Shown here in pieces: positions 63,932 to 64,000 of a stretch of 64,000 nucleotides of DNA. The notes beneath the pieces are model-generated. The model did no database searches. It saw nothing but the letters and a program-made list of their open reading frames with translations, and was not told the DNA's origin. Source of the DNA: Stenotrophomonas oahuensis (GTDB lineage Bacteria > Pseudomonadota > Gammaproteobacteria > Xanthomonadales > Xanthomonadaceae); the NCBI RefSeq assembly GCF_031834595.1, contig NZ_CP115541.1, positions 186,001 through 250,000 on the forward strand, written 5' to 3'. The position numbers and the translations under genes are program-made. Numbering within the stretch: the stretch's first letter is position 1; the number at the start of each line of letters is the position of its first letter.

Positions 63932-64000
63932 CGCATCAACACGACTTCTTCGGCGCTGGTCGGATGTATCGCGACGGTGTCATCGAAGCAGGATTTGGTT
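63928..64000 (-). CDS. gor: glutathione-disulfide reductase, C-terminal end (runs off window)
   Basis: Only the last 23 codons and the stop lie in the window. The reading ends DDTVAIHPTSAEEVVLMR, matching the C-terminus of glutathione reductases, whose AIHPT carries the catalytic histidine base. The enzyme keeps glutathione reduced using NADPH. The stop overlaps the EamA gene start by four bases. Confidence 0.88.
   Translation of the reverse strand, partial: TKSCFDDTVAIHPTSAEEVVLMR

Overview
The window is GC-rich bacterial chromosome, almost certainly from Xanthomonadaceae and most likely Stenotrophomonas. Three things point there: the order of housekeeping genes (nuo operon, tRNA-Leu(GAG), secG, tpiA; glmM, accD, trpA, trpB; trpF, truA, fimV, asd, aroC, prmB), a large outer-membrane TonB receptor paired with a secreted peptidase, and many short palindromes headed by GTAG of the SMAG type described in Stenotrophomonas maltophilia. 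No rRNA, CRISPR array, prophage or transposase gene is visible.

Layout. 1-5335 (minus): start of nuoF, nuoE, D, C, B, A, then tRNA-Leu(GAG), secG and tpiA. 5336-12142: a block lying between tpiA and glmM, with copies of one composite repeat near both ends. It holds a 2-oxoglutarate/Fe(II)-type oxygenase (minus) and a plus-strand envelope cluster (YejM/PbgA-like sulfatase-fold protein, GT4 glycosyltransferase, polysaccharide deacetylase), then a 1.3-kb island bounded by inverted repeats that carries two coupled tiny genes. 12143-16698 (minus): glmM, accD, trpA, trpB, with a divergent LysR regulator. 17715-27710 (minus): a five-gene membrane-stress-like module (YqiJ/NfeD-like protein, flotillin, 1793-residue AAA+ ATPase, unknown helical protein, TelA). 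It separates trpB from trpF and is the best candidate for a poorly described system.

27908-35668 (minus): trpF, truA, fimV, asd, a D-2-hydroxyacid dehydrogenase, aroC, prmB. 35802-41537: SCO1-like protein and phosphatidylserine decarboxylase (plus), RraB-like protein and a LysM lytic transglycosylase (minus), DUF853 ATPase and greB (plus). 41577-45230 (minus): DUF3025 protein, rimO, and two unrecognised exported proteins. 45498-46772 (plus): dienelactone hydrolase, HIT protein and a 55-residue membrane protein. 46851-48331 (minus): dcd and an Mrp/ApbC Fe-S carrier.

48841-60228 is an export and degradation region: TonB-dependent receptor, S9 peptidase, a carotenoid-desaturase-like FAD oxidoreductase on minus, and two tandem M13 metallopeptidases, the second of which has lost a zinc-binding histidine. 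60257-64000 (minus): the end of gor, an EamA transporter, an alkyltransferase-like protein, a rhomboid protease and a saccharopine dehydrogenase/DUF4166 fusion, probably co-transcribed at least in part.

Starts were chosen from ribosome binding sites, overlaps with the upstream gene and family length; several differ from the longest possible reading frame. All functions are inferred by reading motifs; no database search was run.
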